Shown here: piece by piece, positions 18,748-28,182 of the stretch
How the letters are laid out: each line of letters starts with the position of its first letter
How positions within the stretch are numbered: position 1 is the first letter of the stretch
Assembly (NCBI GenBank): GCA_013203465.1
Contig: JABMNR010000149.1
Span: forward strand, 1-64,000
DNA: 64,000 bases
From: Alphaproteobacteria bacterium
Lineage (GTDB): Bacteria; Pseudomonadota; Alphaproteobacteria; Thalassobaculales; Thalassobaculaceae
Direction of reading: 5' to 3'
The notes under the pieces: model-generated
Database searches by the model: none
What the model saw: only the letters and a program-made list of their open reading frames with translations
What the model was told of the DNA's origin: nothing
Translations under genes and position numbers: made by a program

Positions 18748-20136
18748 TCAGGTGGCGGAGGCCGGTGCCTCGCTCTCGGGTAGTTCGCGCGCCTGGCCTT
18801 CGAGGATGGGAGCGTCTGTGGCGGCGTTCTCGATCGCTGTCAGCACGGTAACGCGGGGTGGCCGAGTCCACCCCACCGTGTCGAAGGCCCCGCAGTGGCC
18901 ACAGACCGCCGACCAACGCTCGGCCACGGCGCCGCATTGACCGCAAGTCCAGGCGGGCCCGGGATTGACCTGTCCGGCCCGTTCCAGCCAGCGCCGGGCC
19001 GCGGCATCGTCACCATGCTCGGCTTCTTCCAGCCGCGCGCGCAGCCGGCAGGCCCGTGGTGTCAAATCCTCGTCCGCGAGAGCGTCCAGCTGCACCCGCG
19101 CCTCGCCCCACAACTCGGCATCAAGGGCGGCCTCGGCGACCATCATGCGGCTTTCCGGATGGCTCAACGCCCTCTCCGCCAGCGCATGGACCTTCTTGAA
19201 GGTGGCGATCCGGGTGTCGTCCGACAGCAGCGCCCGGTAAGCCGCCGCCAGCTCAGGATGAGGGGTCGATGCCCAGTGGTCCTCAATCAGCCGCAGGGCG
19301 CGTTTCGGCCGGTCGGTCTCGGCCAGAAAATGGGCCTCAAGGGCGATCGCGGGGACGTGATCGGGGGCGCTTTCGCGGGCCTTGGCGGCCAGGTCGAGTG
19401 CTTCGTTCGGGTTGCCGCCGCCGGCGTCACGGGCACGCTCGACCAACAGGGCGGCGCGCTTGTGACGGCCGGCCTCCTCGCCCACGATGCCGCGCCGCGC
19501 CGCGTCGTACAGTGCCTGTTGGGCGTCAAACCAACGTCCGGCGCGCGCCAGATGGTCCAATCGAAGGGCCGCGACATAAGAGGCATCCGGCCGCAAGGAG
19601 TAGGCCTCCTCAGCCAGTTCAAGCGCATGGGCGTCGTCACCCCGGGCCACCGCCTGGCGCAGCAGCCCGATCAGCCCGAGGAAGGCGGTATCCTTGTTGT
19701 CGCGCAACGCCGCGAAGTAGCGCGCGGCGGCGGCGCTGTCACCCGCCAGGGTAGCGGCCTGGGCGGACAGCAGCCGGGTAAGATCGGGGTCGCGCAAAAG
19801 CCGGTCGGCTTCCCGTGCCTGGCGGCGGGCCTCTTCGGCATCGCCGGCGGCGACGGCCGCCATGCCCAGGATCAGGGCGCGAAATCCATCTTCGCGGCGC
19901 CGGTCGGACCGTCGGCGAAGGAAGGCCGAGGGCGCTCCCAACGTCGCGGCGATGGTTCGCCACAGGAGTGAGAGAGCCCAAACCAACACCGCGACGACAA
20001 TCAGGAACAGCGCGAAATGGGTCTCCACCCGCCAGCCAAGCCAGTCAATCCGAATATCGCCTGGATGGTCGACCAGCCAGATGGCGGCCCCGACAATGAT
20101 CGCCAGCTGGATCAGGAACAAGAGTGAACGTCGCAC
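18748..20136 (-). CDS. hemY: HemY-type TPR protein with C-terminal zinc ribbon
   Basis: 462 aa (tetrapyrrole-cluster HemY, not protoporphyrinogen oxidase). Two N-terminal membrane helices (about 5-22 and 41-63) follow the HemY_N pattern. TPR-like helices fill about 85-380. The last 80 residues hold WTCGQCGA and AVCGHCGAF, a four-Cys zinc ribbon. It is the last gene of the hemC-hemD-mic60-hemY unit, 3 nt after mic60, and is thought to scaffold or affect haem synthesis at the membrane; its exact role is unproven. Confidence 0.9.
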   Translation of the reverse strand: MRRSLLFLIQLAIIVGAAIWLVDHPGDIRIDWLGWRVETHFALFLIVVAVLVWALSLLWRTIAATLGAPSAFLRRRSDRRREDGFRALILGMAAVAAGDAEEARRQAREADRLLRDPDLTRLLSAQAATLAGDSAAAARYFAALRDNKDTAFLGLIGLLRQAVARGDDAHALELAEEAYSLRPDASYVAALRLDHLARAGRWFDAQQALYDAARRGIVGEEAGRHKRAALLVERARDAGGGNPNEALDLAAKARESAPDHVPAIALEAHFLAETDRPKRALRLIEDHWASTPHPELAAAYRALLSDDTRIATFKKVHALAERALSHPESRMMVAEAALDAELWGEARVQLDALADEDLTPRACRLRARLEEAEHGDDAAARRWLERAGQVNPGPAWTCGQCGAVAERWSAVCGHCGAFDTVGWTRPPRVTVLTAIENAATDAPILEGQARELPESEAPASAT

Positions 20137-20139
20137 GGG

Positions 20140-21825
20140 TCAGCCTCCCGATACCGACGCAAGCGCCTGGGCTTGCAGGGCCCGTACCGCGTCGTCGAGC
20201 GCCAGCCGGGTCCGCGCATCGGCAAGCCAACCGGCGGCCACCACGGCGGTGTCGCCGTCCAAGGTTTCGAGGGCTTTGACGGCACCCGCCAGATCGCCTC
20301 CGCCGAGCGCCGCCTCGGCCTCGTTCAGCAGCGCGTTAATCCCCCCCTCCGGGGCGGACTCGGTTCGGCGGACCGAGATCAGGGCGGTGACGCGGGTGAG
20401 CGCTTGGCCGACAACCCCTTGATCGGTGCCGACGACCGAGGCGTCGATCACCCGCGCTGCGGTAGCCGCGAAGCGTTCGGCCAGCACGGCGTACGACGGT
20501 ACGCCGGCGTCATGTTTGGCCAAGATCTCCAGGATCGCGTCTACCTCAAGCACGGCCGGCGCCGTTGCGCGTAGGGCGGCAAGCTCGGCGGCGAAAGAGC
20601 CCGATGTCGCCGCGGTCGTGGCTAGGTGAGCCGCCGCGACCAGGAACGTCCCCGCCTTGGCTTGGGTCTCGCGTGTCTGGGCCAACGTCTGGCTCAGCGT
20701 CTTTAGGCGATCCTCAATGCCGGCTATGCGCGCCTCGATCCACACCAGATCATCGGCGCTCTTATCGATCTCACGGGTCAGACGATCCGATACCTCGGCG
20801 CTCATCGTTTCCAGGGTGGCCAAGCGCTCCGGCGCCACGGTCGGTGTGTTGGGCCGGCGCTCCACCTGGGCGATACGATCGGTCAACGACTGCACCTTCT
20901 CGGACAGTGAGGCGGCCAGCGGTCCCAACCCACCGTCGCCGCCACCGGCGGCCAAGCCTTCACGCACGATCGCTACTTCGTCGGCGATCGCGGTAATCCG
21001 CCGAGTCGCGTTGTCCAGCCGTGTGTCGAGTGCCGCCAGATCGCTGGTAAGCGATGGGGGCAGGGTTGGCGCGGTTTCGGCCGAGGTCAGTCGTGTCTCA
21101 ACCGCTGCTAGCCGGTCGGCCACGGTTGCCAGGGTTTCCGCTATCGACGGGTCCGGCGCCGAAGTCGGTGGTGTCGGGGTCGGTGCTGCCTGGGTAAGTG
21201 GTGCCTGGGTAAGTGGTGCCGCAGTGGGGGCGGGCGCTGCGATACTGGGTGCCGGCATGGGTTCCGTTGTCGTGCTAGGTGCCGGTGTCTCTGCCACCGA
21301 ATGGCTGACAGCCGGCGTCTTTGCTGCTGTCTGGGCTGTTGTCTGGGCCGTCGTCGTGGAGCTCACGGTGGCGGGTGGCGCGCTGGTTGGCTGTTCGGCA
21401 ATCATCATCGGCGGCAGCGTGAGCCCGAGCATGGCGGCATAGGGTTCGGCCATTGGGCGCCACATCGGATAGCTGGCATAGCCGCCCCCGGCGGCGAGAA
21501 CGACGAGGATCATCAGGACCAGTGCTCGTTTGCCGCCGCCGCCCGCCTTTTTGGCGACGTTCCCGTTGTTTTTACTGGGGCCGGCATCCGTGTTCTTAGC
21601 CGGCGCCTGGGGGGATGGCGGGTTGGCCTTCTCGGGCGAGGACGGGGCCTTCCAAGGGCCGGTGACCGCGTCAGCCACATCCGCTATCGGTGCCACGGTG
21701 TCGGCGCTGGTGCCGACCAGCGAATCCGGGCCGGGTTGCGCCGCCAAGGTGTCCTGCGGCGTGTCCACAGGCGCCGAGGACGTGGGTTGGGGCGTGTCTT
21801 GGGTGCCGGTCGGGGTATCGGCCAT
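20140..21825 (-). CDS. Mic60 / mitofilin family inner-membrane protein
   Basis: 561 aa. A Pro/Thr/Ala-rich N-terminus (1-95) is followed by one transmembrane helix (about 97-118, RALVLMILVVLAAGGGYASY), a long low-complexity Pro/Thr/Ala linker (about 140-230), a coiled coil (about 235-390) and a C-terminal mitofilin-like domain (about 395-555). Alphaproteobacterial Mic60, the ancestor of the mitochondrial cristae-shaping protein, is known to lie between hemD and hemY, exactly as here. It probably bends or tethers the inner membrane. It is 12 nt downstream of hemD. Confidence 0.88.
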   Translation of the reverse strand: MADTPTGTQDTPQPTSSAPVDTPQDTLAAQPGPDSLVGTSADTVAPIADVADAVTGPWKAPSSPEKANPPSPQAPAKNTDAGPSKNNGNVAKKAGGGGKRALVLMILVVLAAGGGYASYPMWRPMAEPYAAMLGLTLPPMMIAEQPTSAPPATVSSTTTAQTTAQTAAKTPAVSHSVAETPAPSTTTEPMPAPSIAAPAPTAAPLTQAPLTQAAPTPTPPTSAPDPSIAETLATVADRLAAVETRLTSAETAPTLPPSLTSDLAALDTRLDNATRRITAIADEVAIVREGLAAGGGDGGLGPLAASLSEKVQSLTDRIAQVERRPNTPTVAPERLATLETMSAEVSDRLTREIDKSADDLVWIEARIAGIEDRLKTLSQTLAQTRETQAKAGTFLVAAAHLATTAATSGSFAAELAALRATAPAVLEVDAILEILAKHDAGVPSYAVLAERFAATAARVIDASVVGTDQGVVGQALTRVTALISVRRTESAPEGGINALLNEAEAALGGGDLAGAVKALETLDGDTAVVAAGWLADARTRLALDDAVRALQAQALASVSGG

Positions 21826-21837
21826 GCGAAGCTCCGG

Positions 21838-22575
21838 TTAGTCGGCGGTCGACGGCGCGAGGCCGTCAAGGGTCGCCAGCAAGTCTTGTCGGTTCGGCCG
21901 GCGGGCGGTGCGGATGTCCAACCAGGTCACCGCGCCTGCTGCGTCCGCCACGGCGGGACTGAGACAGTGCGCGATCAGGCGTTGGGTCCGGTCCATCAAG
22001 CCAGCCTTCTCGATGAGACTAATAAAGCACTCGGCGGTCCGTGGAGAGAAAAACAGCACACCGTCGATGTTCGTCGCGTGCAAGCCGTCGACCGCCGCCT
22101 GGGGCAAGGCCGTGACAGGGCTGGCGCGGTAGACGACGCGCCGGACGACGCGGAACCCGTATGTTGCAAGCCGTACTCTGAGATCGACCCGTATGTCCTC
22201 ACCGCTCGCCCAGAGAACCGGGCCGTCGGCCGGGGAAAGCCGGTCGGCCACGCGGTCGATCAGGTGCTCGGCGGTGCCCGCTGCGCTGTCGACGCGGGTA
22301 AAGCCATACCCCTGGGCACGGGAGGCGGTGTCGTCGCCGACCGTGAACACCGGCAGGGTTCGGTCGATGCCGTACCCGGTCAAGGCGTCGAGTGCGTTGC
22401 CGCTGGTGAGGATCAGAGCCTGAGTATCCGCTGGCGGGTCAAGCGAGCTTCCGGTCGGCTGAATCTCCAAGACCGGGGCGACCACGCCGTCGATCCCGCG
22501 CGCGGCCAGCTCGGTCGCCAGCGCCTCGGATTCGGCCTCCGGACGGGTCAGCAATACCCGGTATCGACGGCCCAT
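21838..22575 (-). CDS. hemD: Uroporphyrinogen-III synthase
   Basis: 245 aa cytosolic enzyme cyclising hydroxymethylbilane to uroporphyrinogen III. VLLTRPEAESEALATEL at the N-terminus, ILTSGNALDAL, and LFFSPRTAECFISLI near residue 165 are typical of this very divergent family, and the context with hemC confirms it. The ATG at 22575 lies 4 nt after the hemC stop; a longer frame from 22719 would run antiparallel into unrelated sequence. Confidence 0.93.
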   Translation of the reverse strand: MGRRYRVLLTRPEAESEALATELAARGIDGVVAPVLEIQPTGSSLDPPADTQALILTSGNALDALTGYGIDRTLPVFTVGDDTASRAQGYGFTRVDSAAGTAEHLIDRVADRLSPADGPVLWASGEDIRVDLRVRLATYGFRVVRRVVYRASPVTALPQAAVDGLHATNIDGVLFFSPRTAECFISLIEKAGLMDRTQRLIAHCLSPAVADAAGAVTWLDIRTARRPNRQDLLATLDGLAPSTAD

Positions 22576-22579
22576 GGCG

Positions 22580-23539
22580 TTAGCTGGCCAGGAAGCCGCG
22601 CCCGCACCGGGCCAGCAGCGCCTCGCCGACGGCGCGCCCCAACGCCTCGGGGTCGCTGGTTGGCCCGGTCTCGGTCGCGTCGTGGCGGATGCGCCCGTCC
22701 AGCGACAGCACCGCTCCATCCAGCGTCAGGCGGTCGCCGCTGAGCCGAGCGTGGCCGGCGATCGGGGTCCGACATGAGCCGTCCAGGGTCGCCAGCATGG
22801 CCCGCTCGGCAGTGACGGCGGTGCGGCTGGATTGATGATCCAAGCCGGCGATCCAGCGGCGGATATCGGCGTCGCGGGCGCTCGCCTTGCCGTCGCGGGT
22901 TTGGATGCCGATCGCGCCCTGGGAGACCGAGGGCAGCATTTCATCCAACGCCATGATCCGGGTGGCACGGTCGGCCAAGCCAAGCCGGTTCAACCCGGCG
23001 ATCGCCAGGAAGGTGGCCGCCGCCTCGCCCGCTTCAAGTTTGCGCAGCCGGGTGTCGACGTTGCCGCGAAACAGCACAACCTCTAGATCCGGGCGCTGGT
23101 TCAGCACCCACGCCCCGCGCCGGACCGAGGCGGTGCCGATCTTCGCCCCGACCGGCAGCGTGTCGATCCGATCGGCGATCAGCGAGATGAACGCATCGCG
23201 CGGGTCCTCGCGCGGCAGCACGGCAACCAGATCAGTGCCGATGGCCATGGTGGTTTCCATATCCTTCATGGAATGCACGGCGGCGTCGATCCGGCCGTCG
23301 GTCAAGGCGTGCTCGATTTCCTTGATGAACAGACCCTTGCCGCCGAGCTCGGCCAATGGTCGGTCGCGCACGGCATCGCCGGTGGTCTTGATCACCTCGA
23401 TCGCGATGGCGCCGGGCGCGCCCAGTTCCGGCCAGGCGGCGATCAGCCGGTCGCGCGCCTCATGGGTTTGGATCAGCGCCAGAGGTGAGCCGCGCGAGCC
23501 GAGGATCAGGCGTGGAGTGGCGTTGGTGTTGGTGCTCAT
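22580..23539 (-). CDS. hemC: Hydroxymethylbilane synthase (porphobilinogen deaminase)
   Basis: 319 aa enzyme that polymerises four porphobilinogen units into hydroxymethylbilane. LILGSRGSPLALIQT is the N-terminal signature, KGLFIKEIEHAL and DAAVHSMKDME hold substrate-binding Lys, His and catalytic Asp, TASVRRGA carries the Arg pair, and DGSCRTPIAGHA contains the Cys that bears the dipyrromethane cofactor. It heads the hemC-hemD-mic60-hemY operon and is divergent from tsaD with a 47-nt gap. The ATG at 23539 is chosen because family proteins begin shortly before the LGSRGS motif. Confidence 0.96.
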   Translation of the reverse strand: MSTNTNATPRLILGSRGSPLALIQTHEARDRLIAAWPELGAPGAIAIEVIKTTGDAVRDRPLAELGGKGLFIKEIEHALTDGRIDAAVHSMKDMETTMAIGTDLVAVLPREDPRDAFISLIADRIDTLPVGAKIGTASVRRGAWVLNQRPDLEVVLFRGNVDTRLRKLEAGEAAATFLAIAGLNRLGLADRATRIMALDEMLPSVSQGAIGIQTRDGKASARDADIRRWIAGLDHQSSRTAVTAERAMLATLDGSCRTPIAGHARLSGDRLTLDGAVLSLDGRIRHDATETGPTSDPEALGRAVGEALLARCGRGFLAS

Positions 23540-23586
23540 GACCCGTTCGTGTAGACGGGTGTGATCGTTCTGAAAAGAGGAAGCCG

Positions 23587-24654
23587 GTGGCCGAGCGACC
23601 AATTCTGGGCATCGAGACCAGCTGCGACGAAACCGCTGCCGCCGTGGTCTGCGCCGACCGCACGATTCGGTCGAGCGTCGTGTTGTCGCAACTCGACGAA
23701 CACCGGGTCTATGGCGGGGTAGTGCCGGAGATCGCCGCCCGCGCCCATCTTGAGCATCTGGATACGATCATCGCCCGGGCGATGGCCGAGGCCGGGTTCG
23801 ACTTCGCGGATTTGGCCGGGGTCGCGGCCACCGCCGGGCCGGGTCTGATCGGCGGTGTGCTGGTCGGCGCCACCATGGCCAAGGCGATTGCCCTGGTGCA
23901 CGGCGTGCCGTTTTTGGCGATCAACCATCTGGAAGGCCATGCCTTGACCGCGCGGCTGACCGACGGCGTCGACTTTCCCTACCTTCTGCTCCTGGTCTCG
24001 GGCGGCCATTGCCAGCTTCTGGCGGTCGAGGGTGTGGGCCGCTATCGCCGACTCGGCACCACCATCGACGACGCGGCGGGTGAGGCGTTCGACAAGACCG
24101 CCAAGCTATTGGATCTCGGCTATCCCGGCGGCCCGGCAGTGGAAGCCGCTGCGCGGAGCGGCGACCCGTCGCGGTTCACGTTGCCGCGCCCGATGGTCGG
24201 TCGTCCAGGCTGTGATTTTTCCTTCTCGGGGCTGAAGAGCGCGGTGCGCCGCCGGGTCGAGGAGCTTGGCGGGGCGTTGGATGATCAAGCGCGGGCCGAT
24301 CTGGCGGCCGGTTTCCAAGCAGCGGTCGCCGGCTCGGTGGTCGACCGGTCGCATCGGGCGATCGAGCGGTTCGAGGACAGCCACGGGCCGGGATACCCCT
24401 TCGTGGTGGCCGGCGGGGTGGCGGCGAATGGTGTGCTGCGGGCGGCGCTTGGCGATCTGGCGGTGGCCCATGGCATGCCGTTCATCGCCCCGCCCTTGGC
24501 GCTGTGCACCGACAACGCGGCGATGATCGCCTGGGCCGGGCAGGAGCGCTTGGCTCTTGGTTTGGTCGATGGCTTGGATTTCCGCCCGCGCCCGCGTTGG
24601 CCGCTCGACCCGGACGCCACCCTGTCGGCCGGGGCCGACGCGGTGAAGGCGTGA
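23587..24654 (+). CDS. tsaD: tRNA N6-threonylcarbamoyladenosine transferase TsaD
   Basis: 355 aa. It transfers the threonylcarbamoyl group from TC-AMP to A37 of ANN-decoding tRNAs, together with TsaB and Tsa[15 protein letters not shown] starts the ASKHA fold. [11 protein letters not shown] contains the two metal-binding His, VSGGHCQLL and [12 protein letters not shown] are nucleotide-site motifs, and [12 protein letters not shown] supplies the terminal Asp ligand. A GTG start at 23587 follows AAGAGGAAG. It overlaps gpsA by 4 nt. Confidence 0.96.
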   Translation: MAERPILGIETSCDETAAAVVCADRTIRSSVVLSQLDEHRVYGGVVPEIAARAHLEHLDTIIARAMAEAGFDFADLAGVAATAGPGLIGGVLVGATMAKAIALVHGVPFLAINHLEGHALTARLTDGVDFPYLLLLVSGGHCQLLAVEGVGRYRRLGTTIDDAAGEAFDKTAKLLDLGYPGGPAVEAAARSGDPSRFTLPRPMVGRPGCDFSFSGLKSAVRRRVEELGGALDDQARADLAAGFQAAVAGSVVDRSHRAIERFEDSHGPGYPFVVAGGVAANGVLRAALGDLAVAHGMPFIAPPLALCTDNAAMIAWAGQERLALGLVDGLDFRPRPRWPLDPDATLSAGADAVKA

Positions 24655-25598
24655 CCGACGTCGCGGTCCTGGGGGGCGGGGCCTGGGGTCGGGCGCTTGC
24701 GGCGGTAGCGGCGCGCGCTGGGCGGCGGACAATGCTTTGGGCGCGCGATCCGGTACGGGTAACGGTCGGTGATCCGGCGGTCACGGTGACCGGCGACCTG
24801 ACGGCGGTCGCAGCACCGGTCGTGGTTTTGGCGGTGCCGGCGGTGGCGATCGTTGAGGTCGTTCGTGCCGCCCTTCCGCATCTGCTTGATGACGCCATTT
24901 TGGTGAATGCGGCCAAGGGTCTTGATCCCGACACGGGGGACACCCTGGACCGTGCCTTGGCAGCGGTGACCGCGGCTCGCCCGGTGGCGGTGCTATCGGG
25001 GCCAAGTTTCGCCGCCGAGGTGGCGCGCGGCGAGCCGACCGCCGTCACGGTTGCCGCGATCGACCCCAACGTCGCCGCCCGTGTGGTCGACGTTTTAGCG
25101 GGACCGACTTTCCGGCTCTACACCACGACCGATGTGATCGGGGTGGAGATCGCCGGGGCGCTGAAGAACGTTTTGGCGATCGCTTGCGGCATTGCCGCCG
25201 GTCTTGGCTTCGGCGCCAACGCGCGCGCGGCGCTGATCACGCGCGGCTTGGCGGAGCTCGGTCGGCTGGTGCTCGCCGAAGGGGGTCGGCGGGAGACGGT
25301 GATGGGACTGGCCGGGTTGGGCGATGTGGTGCTGACCTGCACCAGCGACCAGTCGCGCAATTTCGCCTTCGGGCGGCGGCTTGGCGAGGGCGCGTCGATC
25401 GAAGCGGCGCGGACGGCCAGCCGTGGTGTGATCGAAGGGGCGACCTCGGCCGCTCCGATGGTCGCGCGCGCCGATCGCCTGGGCGTCGAGCTGCCGATCG
25501 CCGCCGCCGTCGACCGGGTGTTGAGCCATGGTGCCGACCTTGGTCATGAGGTGGCGGCGCTGCTGGCGCGGCCGCCGCGGGGCGACGAGGCCACCTGA
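24651..25598 (+). CDS. gpsA: Glycerol-3-phosphate dehydrogenase [NAD(P)+]
   Basis: 315 aa enzyme reducing dihydroxyacetone phosphate to sn-glycerol 3-phosphate for phospholipid synthesis. The Rossmann motif is [14 protein letters not shown] at the N-terminus. [25 protein letters not shown] and [25 protein letters not shown] (with the catalytic Lys) are family blocks, followed by [14 protein letters not shown]. The GTG at 24651 overlaps the tsaD stop codon (GTGA), indicating translational coupling. The tsaD-gpsA pair is common in this clade. Confidence 0.95.
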   Translation: MTDVAVLGGGAWGRALAAVAARAGRRTMLWARDPVRVTVGDPAVTVTGDLTAVAAPVVVLAVPAVAIVEVVRAALPHLLDDAILVNAAKGLDPDTGDTLDRALAAVTAARPVAVLSGPSFAAEVARGEPTAVTVAAIDPNVAARVVDVLAGPTFRLYTTTDVIGVEIAGALKNVLAIACGIAAGLGFGANARAALITRGLAELGRLVLAEGGRRETVMGLAGLGDVVLTCTSDQSRNFAFGRRLGEGASIEAARTASRGVIEGATSAAPMVARADRLGVELPIAAAVDRVLSHGADLGHEVAALLARPPRGDEAT

Positions 25599-25666
25599 CC
25601 GGCTTTCGCTGCCGCGCGGCTTCGGCTAGCGTGCCGACCGGCAACATCACCACGAACGAGACGGGC

Positions 25667-26086
25667 ATGGCGTATTGGCTGTTCAAAACCGAGCCGGGCA
25701 CCTGGTCCTGGGACCATCAAGTCGCCAAGGGCGATGTGGGCGAAGGCTGGGATGGCGTCCGCAATTACCAGGCCTCGAACAACATGAAGGCCATGAAAAT
25801 CGGCGATCGCGGCTTCTTCTATCATTCGGTCAACGAGAAGCAGATCGTTGGCATCGTCGAGGTGATCGAGGAATACCACCCGGATCCGACCGACAAGAGC
25901 GGCCGCTTCGGCATGGTCACGGTCAAGGCGCTAAAACCGGTCAAAAAGCCGGTCACGCTGGCCGACATCAAGGCCGACCCTCAGCTGGAAAGTTTCGCGC
26001 TGGTGCGGCAGTCCCGGCTGTCGGTGGTGCCGGTGACCGACGCGCAATGGGCGTTGATTTGCGGTATGGCGGAGACCGGCGTTTAG
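25667..26086 (+). CDS. EVE domain-containing protein
   Basis: 139 aa consisting of one EVE (PUA-like) domain: MAYWLFKTEPGTWSW at the start, GVRNYQASNNMKAMKIGDRGFFYHS in the middle and VRQSRLSVVPVTDAQWA near the end. EVE domains bind modified bases in DNA or RNA; small stand-alone proteins of this type (YdjF or thymocyte nuclear protein 1-like) have no settled role. The ATG at 25667 is the family start. The gene follows gpsA by 68 nt and overlaps the convergent BtuF-like gene by 4 nt. Confidence 0.93.
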   Translation: MAYWLFKTEPGTWSWDHQVAKGDVGEGWDGVRNYQASNNMKAMKIGDRGFFYHSVNEKQIVGIVEVIEEYHPDPTDKSGRFGMVTVKALKPVKKPVTLADIKADPQLESFALVRQSRLSVVPVTDAQWALICGMAETGV

Positions 26087-27021
26087 CCGATTCGGCGCCA
26101 GCTCGACCCCTCGTGGCCGAAGTTGAACGCCCCGGGGTGCAGGATTTCCGACAGGATCTCGATCGAGGTGATCAGCCGGGGGCCTGGCCGGTTGAAATAG
26201 GCACTGCCATCGGCCGCCCACACCCGCCCCTCGCGCACGGTTCGCATACGGGCGATGGTCTTGCGCGCCAGGAACGCGGTTGCTTCCGCCTCGGTGCGGG
26301 CGAGATCGAAGCCGCAGGGCATCAACACCATCATCTCGGGGTCGGCGGCGGCGATGTCCTTCAGTGCGATGAGTTCGGAATGCTGGCCGCTGGTCGCCAG
26401 AACCGGGGTACCACCGGCGGCGGTGATCAGGTCCGGCACCCAATTGCCGGCGATCATCGGCGGGTCAAGCCACTCGATGGCGACGACGGTCGGCCGGGTC
26501 GCCAGAGCCGGCGCCCGATGACCGATAATCGACACCCGTTCGCGGGCGTGCTCGGCCAGCTCCCGCCCGGCCCAACGATGATCCAGCGCCTCGCCGATCA
26601 CTCCGAAGCTGGCCCAAACCTCCTTCAGCGTGCTCGGCGCCAGCGAGACAATCCGTGGCGCCGCGCCGGTCCACTTGGCCAGAGCGGCGGCCAGGTCGTC
26701 CTCGGTCACCGCACAGGCGGCGCATTGATGCTGGGTCAGGATGACGTCGGGCCGCAGGGCGCGCAGACGCTCGGCGTCGACCTCGAACACCGACAGCGCC
26801 TTGGTGATCAACTTGGTGACGTTGCGGTGCAGGCCGCGCGACGGTTTCGCCGGGTCGATGCGTGGCCGGGTGACGACGGGGACCGCGCTCAGCCCCGGCG
26901 GGTAGTCGCATTCGTGGCTGCGCCCGACCAGTTGGCTGCCCAGGCCGATGGCGGCAACCACCTCGGTGGCGCTGGGCAGCAGTGAGACGATGCGGAGGGC
27001 TTTGGGGACGGTGTCGCTCAT
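26083..27021 (-). CDS. BtuF-like cobalamin-binding protein without signal peptide
   Basis: 312 aa with the two-lobe helical-backbone binding fold: RIVSLLPSATEVVAAIGLGSQLVGRSHECDYP is the usual BtuF-type opening, PDVILTQHQC follows, and VAIEWLDPPMIAGNWVPDLI begins the second lobe. Classical members are periplasmic vitamin B12 or haem binders of ABC importers. Here no signal peptide precedes the domain and no permease or ATPase lies nearby, so a cytosolic role is likely. The segment QHQCAACAV is Cys-rich. It follows the LAB_N gene by 4 nt. Confidence 0.85.
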   Translation of the reverse strand: MSDTVPKALRIVSLLPSATEVVAAIGLGSQLVGRSHECDYPPGLSAVPVVTRPRIDPAKPSRGLHRNVTKLITKALSVFEVDAERLRALRPDVILTQHQCAACAVTEDDLAAALAKWTGAAPRIVSLAPSTLKEVWASFGVIGEALDHRWAGRELAEHARERVSIIGHRAPALATRPTVVAIEWLDPPMIAGNWVPDLITAAGGTPVLATSGQHSELIALKDIAAADPEMMVLMPCGFDLARTEAEATAFLARKTIARMRTVREGRVWAADGSAYFNRPGPRLITSIEILSEILHPGAFNFGHEGSSWRRIG

Positions 27022-27025
27022 GCCA

Positions 27026-27343
27026 TCAGGACGCTTGCGCGTCTTCGGTCGCCGCTTCGTCGCGCCGCTCTCGGTGGATCAGCCACAGGTTCCGGGCGTA
27101 GATGAACAGCCCCGTTCCCTGGCCCAGGATGAACACCGGATCGCCGCGCCACAGCGCATAGACGAACAAGGTCGCACCGCCGAGGATGGAGAAATACCAG
27201 AACGCGATGGGGATCACGCTGCGGCGGCTGATCTCGCTTTTCAGCCACTGGATGATGAAGCGCATGGCAAACAGCGCCTGGCCGGCGAAGCCGACGCCCA
27301 GCATGATCTTCTCTTCGGTCGACAGGTCAAGAAACTGGTCCAC
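27026..27343 (-). CDS. LAB_N domain membrane protein (lipid-A-disaccharide synthase N-terminal-like)
   Basis: 105 aa with three hydrophobic segments: IMLGVGFAGQALFAMRFIIQW, IPIAFWYFSILGGATLFVYAL and FILGQGTGLFIYARNLWLI. The Q-W and RR-S pattern between them is typical of LAB_N proteins, which are related to the N-terminus of some LpxB proteins and to SWEET/PQ-loop-like folds. It is 9 nt downstream of a dolichol-phosphate-mannose-synthase-like glycosyltransferase, a common pair thought to work on lipid-linked sugars. Confidence 0.9.
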   Translation of the reverse strand: MDQFLDLSTEEKIMLGVGFAGQALFAMRFIIQWLKSEISRRSVIPIAFWYFSILGGATLFVYALWRGDPVFILGQGTGLFIYARNLWLIHRERRDEAATEDAQAS

Positions 27344-27352
27344 GCCTTCGCC

Positions 27353-28123
27353 TCACTCGATCTCGCGTGCGTCCTGGCCGTTTGGCCGGCGCCGCATCAG
27401 CCACATCACGCCCAACAGGTCCGGAATGCCCACCAGCAGCCGGTCCAGGATACGGTATTTCGACGTACCGGTCGGTCGCGGCCGATGATTGACCGGCACG
27501 ACCTCGACCATCGCTCCCTCGCGCAACGCCAGCGCCGGCAGGAAACGGTGCATATGATCGAAATACGGCATCCGGAGGAACAACGCACGCTCGAATAGTT
27601 TGAGCGAGCAGCCGGTGTCCGGATTGTCGTCGCCCAAGGTGGCCCGCCGCAGCCAGTTGGCGACCCGCGAGGCACGGTGTTTGGCCCAACTGTCGCACCG
27701 GTTGACCCGGTGCCCGGTGATCATCACGGGCGCCTTGCCAAGCCGGTCAGCCGCGTGCCAGGCATCCAGCAGGGTCGGGATGTCGGCCGGGTCGTTCTGC
27801 CGGTCGCCGTCCAGCGTGGCGATCAGCAGCCCGCGCGCCGCCGTGATGCCGGTGCGCAGCGCGGCACTCTGCCCCGAGCGCGCGGCATGTTCGACAACCC
27901 GCAGCATCGGGTTAGCCGCCCGCGCCTCGGCAAGCGCCGTGGCGGTGCCATCGGTCGAGCCGTCGTTCACGTAGATGATTTCGTAGGCGCACGCCCCGTC
28001 CAGCGCCGCCCGGATTTCCGCGGCCAGCGGGGCGACGTTCTGTTCCTCGTTCAGGACCGGGACGACGACCGACAGCAGCGGGCGGTTCGGGGTCTCGGCC
28101 GGTGCGGTGTCGGTCTCCGGCAC
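27353..28123 (-). CDS. Family 2 glycosyltransferase, DPM1/ArnC-like
   Basis: 256 aa. The GT-A fold is recognisable from SVVVPVLNEEQNVAPL, IIYVNDGSTDGTA and ATLDGDRQNDPADIP (the DxD-like metal site), with DTGCSLKLFER and HMHRFLPAL beyond. C-terminal membrane helices are short or absent, so it is probably membrane-associated by amphipathic segments. It likely transfers a sugar to polyprenyl phosphate. It heads a three-gene minus-strand unit with the LAB_N and BtuF-like genes. Confidence 0.9.
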   Translation of the reverse strand: MPETDTAPAETPNRPLLSVVVPVLNEEQNVAPLAAEIRAALDGACAYEIIYVNDGSTDGTATALAEARAANPMLRVVEHAARSGQSAALRTGITAARGLLIATLDGDRQNDPADIPTLLDAWHAADRLGKAPVMITGHRVNRCDSWAKHRASRVANWLRRATLGDDNPDTGCSLKLFERALFLRMPYFDHMHRFLPALALREGAMVEVVPVNHRPRPTGTSKYRILDRLLVGIPDLLGVMWLMRRRPNGQDAREIE

Positions 28124-28182
28124 GGGCTCGATCGATCATTGGGGACGTGATGGCGCCCTGATAACCCCCGGAGTCGCGGACT

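Noticed and set aside
21301-22743. 480-codon plus-strand frame antisense to mic60 and hemD
   Set aside because: Composition is typical of GC-rich antisense frames and it lies wholly opposite well-identified genes.
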